Shown: piece after piece, positions 5,420-5,468 of the stretch | Position numbering within the stretch: the stretch's first letter is position 1 | Layout of the letters: every line of letters begins with the position of its first letter | From: CAYJAQ01 sp964368275 | Lineage (GTDB): Bacteria; Bacillota_I; Bacilli_A; ML615J-28; CAG-313 | Direction of reading: 5' to 3' | Length of the DNA: 5,468 bases | NCBI GenBank assembly: GCA_964368275.1 | Contig: CAYJAQ010000071.1 | Location: forward strand, 1-5,468 | Notes under the pieces: model-generated | Database searches by the model: none | Told to the model about the DNA's origin: nothing | What the model saw: only the letters and a program-made list of their open reading frames with translations | Position numbers and translations under genes: made by a program

Positions 5420-5468
5420 CTATTTACTATACCAGCCTAAGTAAATTATTCCATATTCCATATTACTT
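5420..5468 (-). CDS. Possible 3' end of an unidentified minus-strand gene
   Basis: Of the three minus-strand frames at the right edge, only one stays open, giving the 15 residues SNMEYGIIYLGWYSK before a TAG at 5422-5420. The stop lies 17 bases before a clear leftward terminator, as expected for the last codons of a gene. Fifteen residues are too few to name a family, and an open frame of this length can occur by chance. Confidence 0.4.
   Translation of the reverse strand, partial: SNMEYGIIYLGWYSK

Noticed and set aside
1..5468. A new defence system, mobile element or CRISPR array
   Set aside because: All sizeable frames belong to known chromosomal families, and there are no direct repeat arrays, transposase motifs or integration-site features.

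Overview
This AT-rich window (roughly one third G+C by eye) comes from a low-GC, endospore-forming Firmicute. The basis is a complete SpoIIE phosphatase, a ComK-like protein, GAGGTG/AAGGAGG ribosome binding sites and TATAAT-type promoters. TGG encodes Trp and only TAA and TAG stops are seen, so the standard genetic code applies. The small divergent ComK-like protein suggests an Erysipelotrichia/Turicibacter-like lineage rather than Bacillus. That placement is inference from family memory, not a search.

Layout, left to right. (1) 1-425, minus: 141 codons of a ComK-like regulator, running off the left edge without a stop. (2) 480-1676, minus: an MsmK/UgpC-type sugar ABC-importer ATPase, preceded by an extended -10 promoter and followed by a hairpin. 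(3) 1795-2631, minus: a PucR-type regulator with a C-terminal helix-turn-helix, ending in a strong intrinsic terminator just upstream of the ATPase promoter. (4) 2736-3056, plus: a single-domain rhodanese, divergent from the regulator. (5) A bidirectional hairpin terminator shared with the convergent gene. (6) 3129-5288, minus: spoIIE, with a sporulation-style promoter upstream. (7) At the right edge, a leftward terminator and a possible last 15 codons of another minus-strand gene.

How the genes may work together. The ATPase has no permease or binding protein beside it, which fits the known habit of MsmK/MsmX ATPases of energising several sugar importers encoded elsewhere. The PucR-like protein is a candidate regulator of it, but each gene has its own promoter and a terminator separates them. 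The comK-like gene has no clear promoter of its own and may depend on readthrough from the ATPase gene. SpoIIE would dephosphorylate SpoIIAA to activate sigma-F at the septum. The rhodanese looks like an independent housekeeping unit.

I see no defence system, CRISPR array, mobile element, tRNA or rRNA. No intergenic gap exceeds about 180 bases. The points most worth a second look are the edge-truncated ComK homologue, the 21-bp-spaced spoIIE promoter with a possible Spo0A box, the short SpoIIE N-terminal tail, and a TTGTCCA motif shared by the pucR-like and spoIIE promoters.
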